Shown: positions 62,643 through 64,000 of the stretch, in pieces
Layout of the letters: every line of letters begins with the position of its first letter
Numbering within the stretch: the stretch's first letter is position 1
DNA from: Mucilaginibacter gotjawali
GTDB taxonomy: Bacteria > Bacteroidota > Bacteroidia > Sphingobacteriales > Sphingobacteriaceae
NCBI RefSeq assembly: GCF_002355435.1
Contig: NZ_AP017313.1
Span: 4,526,001 to 4,590,000, forward strand
Direction: 5' to 3'
DNA: 64,000 bases
Translations under genes and position numbers: made by a program
The notes under the pieces: generated by a model
What the model saw: only the letters and a program-made list of their open reading frames with translations
Database searches by the model: none
Told to the model about the DNA's origin: nothing

Positions 62643-63446
62643 ATGGAACACCAGGAAGAAAATAATTATCCAAAGGCCTTTTTAGCAACAGGTATTATAC
62701 TTGCTGTAATGATGGCTTTGTGTTATTTCATCATCTTTAAAGATCCCCCCATCCAGGATGATGGTACGGGTGGTATCCTGGTAAATTACGGCACATCCGA
62801 GGCGGGAATGGGGAATGATATTAACAGTGTGGAAGAGCCCTCGGTATCGCCCAAAGCCAATCATACGCAACCATCAAAAGTTACCCAGGCCCAACCCACC
62901 GAGCAAAAAAGCCAGGTAGCTACCAGCAACGAAAAGGTAGTTACCCAAACAAACGAGGATGCGCCGGAAGTGGCCGCCAATTCAAAAAAAGCGAGTAAAG
63001 CAGTCGCCACCACGCCGGCCAAACCCGTTCATAAAGAAGTAGTAAACCAAAACGCGTTATACCATGGCCCATCTAAAACCGGATCAGGCGGGGGCGATGG
63101 CACCACTACCACACCAGGCAACCAGGGCAGCAAAAATGGTTCTCCCCTGGCAAATAATTATGGGGATGGCGGTAATGGCAACGGCGTAAGCGGCACACAG
63201 TGGAGTTTTGTTAGTATGCCCGATGTGAAAAATAGCAGCCGCATGCAAGGCCGTGTAGTTATTGATATTACCATTGACCCAAGCGGCAATATTGTTGAGG
63301 CACATGCCGACCGGAAAACACGTATGGGCGACCTCGACCTGATTAACCGATGTATCAGCGCCGTAAAAAACTCTCACTTAACATCATCCTCCCCGGCTAA
63401 TGGCAACCAAAAAGGCCAGATCGTATTTAAATTTGATGTGGATTGA
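62643..63446 (+). CDS. TonB-like energy transducer
   Basis: I use the ATG at 62643 (MEHQEENNYPKAFLATGIIL), as the six upstream residues are coded by a repeat. The 267-residue product has an N-terminal membrane anchor (AFLATGIILAVMMALCYFIIF), a periplasmic Gln/Pro/Thr/Ser-rich stretch with Gly-rich loops (TKTGSGGGDGTTT), and a C-terminal TonB-type domain (MQGRVVIDITIDPSGNIVEAHAD). This domain normally contacts outer-membrane receptors. It is placed after exbB-exbD, as in TonB systems. Confidence 0.85.
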   Translation: MEHQEENNYPKAFLATGIILAVMMALCYFIIFKDPPIQDDGTGGILVNYGTSEAGMGNDINSVEEPSVSPKANHTQPSKVTQAQPTEQKSQVATSNEKVVTQTNEDAPEVAANSKKASKAVATTPAKPVHKEVVNQNALYHGPSKTGSGGGDGTTTTPGNQGSKNGSPLANNYGDGGNGNGVSGTQWSFVSMPDVKNSSRMQGRVVIDITIDPSGNIVEAHADRKTRMGDLDLINRCISAVKNSHLTSSSPANGNQKGQIVFKFDVD

Positions 63447-63449
63447 TTA

Positions 63450-63540
63450 TTTGGTCCGATAGACCACGGTCCATTATCAATAACTTTTTGCTTCCAAAAC
63501 CCTATTTTTGCCATGGTCTACGGACTATATACCATGGACT
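63450..63540. repeat. ATGGTCTACGGACTA repeat before folC
   Basis: GGTCCGATAGACCACGGTCC and CCATGGTCTACGGACTAT are short mirrored words around a 40-base A/T centre. It resembles the CCATGG/ATAG words at 11634-11779. It fills the interval from the TonB-like stop to 6 bp before the folC start. Confidence 0.65.
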
Positions 63541-63546
63541 AAAACA

Positions 63547-64000
63547 ATGAACTACCCGGAGACCATTAATTACCTCTACAGCCAGCTTCCGTTATTTACA
63601 CGAGTCGGTCAATCCGCCTATAAGGCCAATCTTGATAATACCATAGAACTCTGCCGGCGTTTGGATGATCCACAGCATAAATTCAAAAGCGTTCATATTG
63701 GTGGCACCAATGGCAAAGGTTCAACCTCGCACATGCTGGCGGCAGTTTTGCAAACAGCCGGCTATAAAACAGGGCTGTACACTTCGCCTCACCTTAAAGA
63801 TTTTAGGGAACGGATCAGGATCAACGGTGAAATGATCAGCGAACAGGAGGTAATTGATTTTGTAGCTGAACATCAGCCGGATTTTGAGGAGATCCGCCCC
63901 TCCTTTTTTGAAATGACCGTTGGGCTTGCTTTTGATTTTTTCGCCACGGAAAAAGTTGATATTGCCATTATTGAAGTTGGCCTGGGCGGGCGATTGGATT
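63547..64000 (+). CDS. folC: Folylpolyglutamate/dihydrofolate synthase, 3' end outside window
   Basis: FolC adds glutamate to (dihydro)folates. The visible 151 residues begin MNYPETINYLYSQLPLFTRVG and carry the P-loop VHIGGTNGKGSTSHMLAAVL near residue 50, then YTSPHLKDFRERIRING and AIIEVGLGGRLD at the window edge. The 5' part is normal. The rest of the gene lies beyond the window. It follows the TonB-like gene in the same direction, as commonly seen in Bacteroidota. Confidence 0.95.
   Translation, partial: MNYPETINYLYSQLPLFTRVGQSAYKANLDNTIELCRRLDDPQHKFKSVHIGGTNGKGSTSHMLAAVLQTAGYKTGLYTSPHLKDFRERIRINGEMISEQEVIDFVAEHQPDFEEIRPSFFEMTVGLAFDFFATEKVDIAIIEVGLGGRLD

Overview
The window looks like a chromosomal segment of a Bacteroidota bacterium of the family Sphingobacteriaceae. 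A Mucilaginibacter- or Pedobacter-like genome fits best, but the genus is an inference. The support is the gene content: OMP_b-brl_3 and Porin_10 outer-membrane proteins, DUF5606, a HU-CCDC81/SPOR protein, a membrane-anchored MutS-like ATPase, several 'CKK' lipoproteins, and Bacteroidota-type promoter boxes (TTTG then TAnnTTTG). Most of the window is ordinary chromosome: purN, fabG, nrdB-nrdA, msrB, sucD, leuS, rlmH, punA, lpxK and folC are core genes. I found no tRNA, rRNA, CRISPR array or prophage.

Layout. 0-7 kb: lipoprotein end, purN, a toxin-antitoxin pair, an acyltransferase, a von Willebrand (VWA) membrane protein, fabG and a possible secreted proteasome-fold hydrolase. 7.5-11.7 kb: envelope proteins and an accessory stretch with a REP-associated transposase (RAYT) flanked by two mirror-image hairpins. 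11.8-20 kb: nrdAB, msrB, a broken YdeI-like gene, sucD and a dicarboxylate symporter. 20-23 kb: three tandem paralogous lipoproteins. 23-32 kb: a phosphatase-like protein, leuS (frameshifted and carrying insertions), a TonB-receptor-like protein, the MutS-like ATPase and rlmH. 32-38 kb: an LpxO-like hydroxylase, a metal efflux protein, DUF5606, cyclophilin and an exported conserved protein. 38-48 kb: the lpxK-punA-porin operon, a VapBC pair, chrA, a peptidase E-like protein and an ABC permease. 48-55 kb: hydrolases, two tandem plain Omp85-type barrels, two tiny zinc-ribbon proteins and a DUF922 protease. 55-64 kb: TPR protein, plugless TonB-receptor-like barrel, HU/SPOR protein, ExbB, ExbD, TonB-like protein and folC.

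The best candidate for an undescribed system is the 55-63.4 kb cluster. It joins a proton-driven ExbB/ExbD/TonB motor to a protein with cytoplasmic HU-CCDC81 domains and a periplasmic SPOR domain, plus a dedicated outer-membrane barrel and a large TPR protein. This may be a Tol-Pal-like envelope or division machine of Bacteroidota.

The most striking DNA-level signal is a set of at least ten families of short, low-complexity, usually palindromic repeats. They fill gaps between genes, often supply the stop codon of the neighbouring gene, and in several places lie in frame inside proteins (leuS twice, lpxK, the VWA gene, and a signal peptide). Separately, five genes including essential leuS carry single-base frameshifts, all in homopolymer runs. 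This may reflect sequencing error rather than biology.
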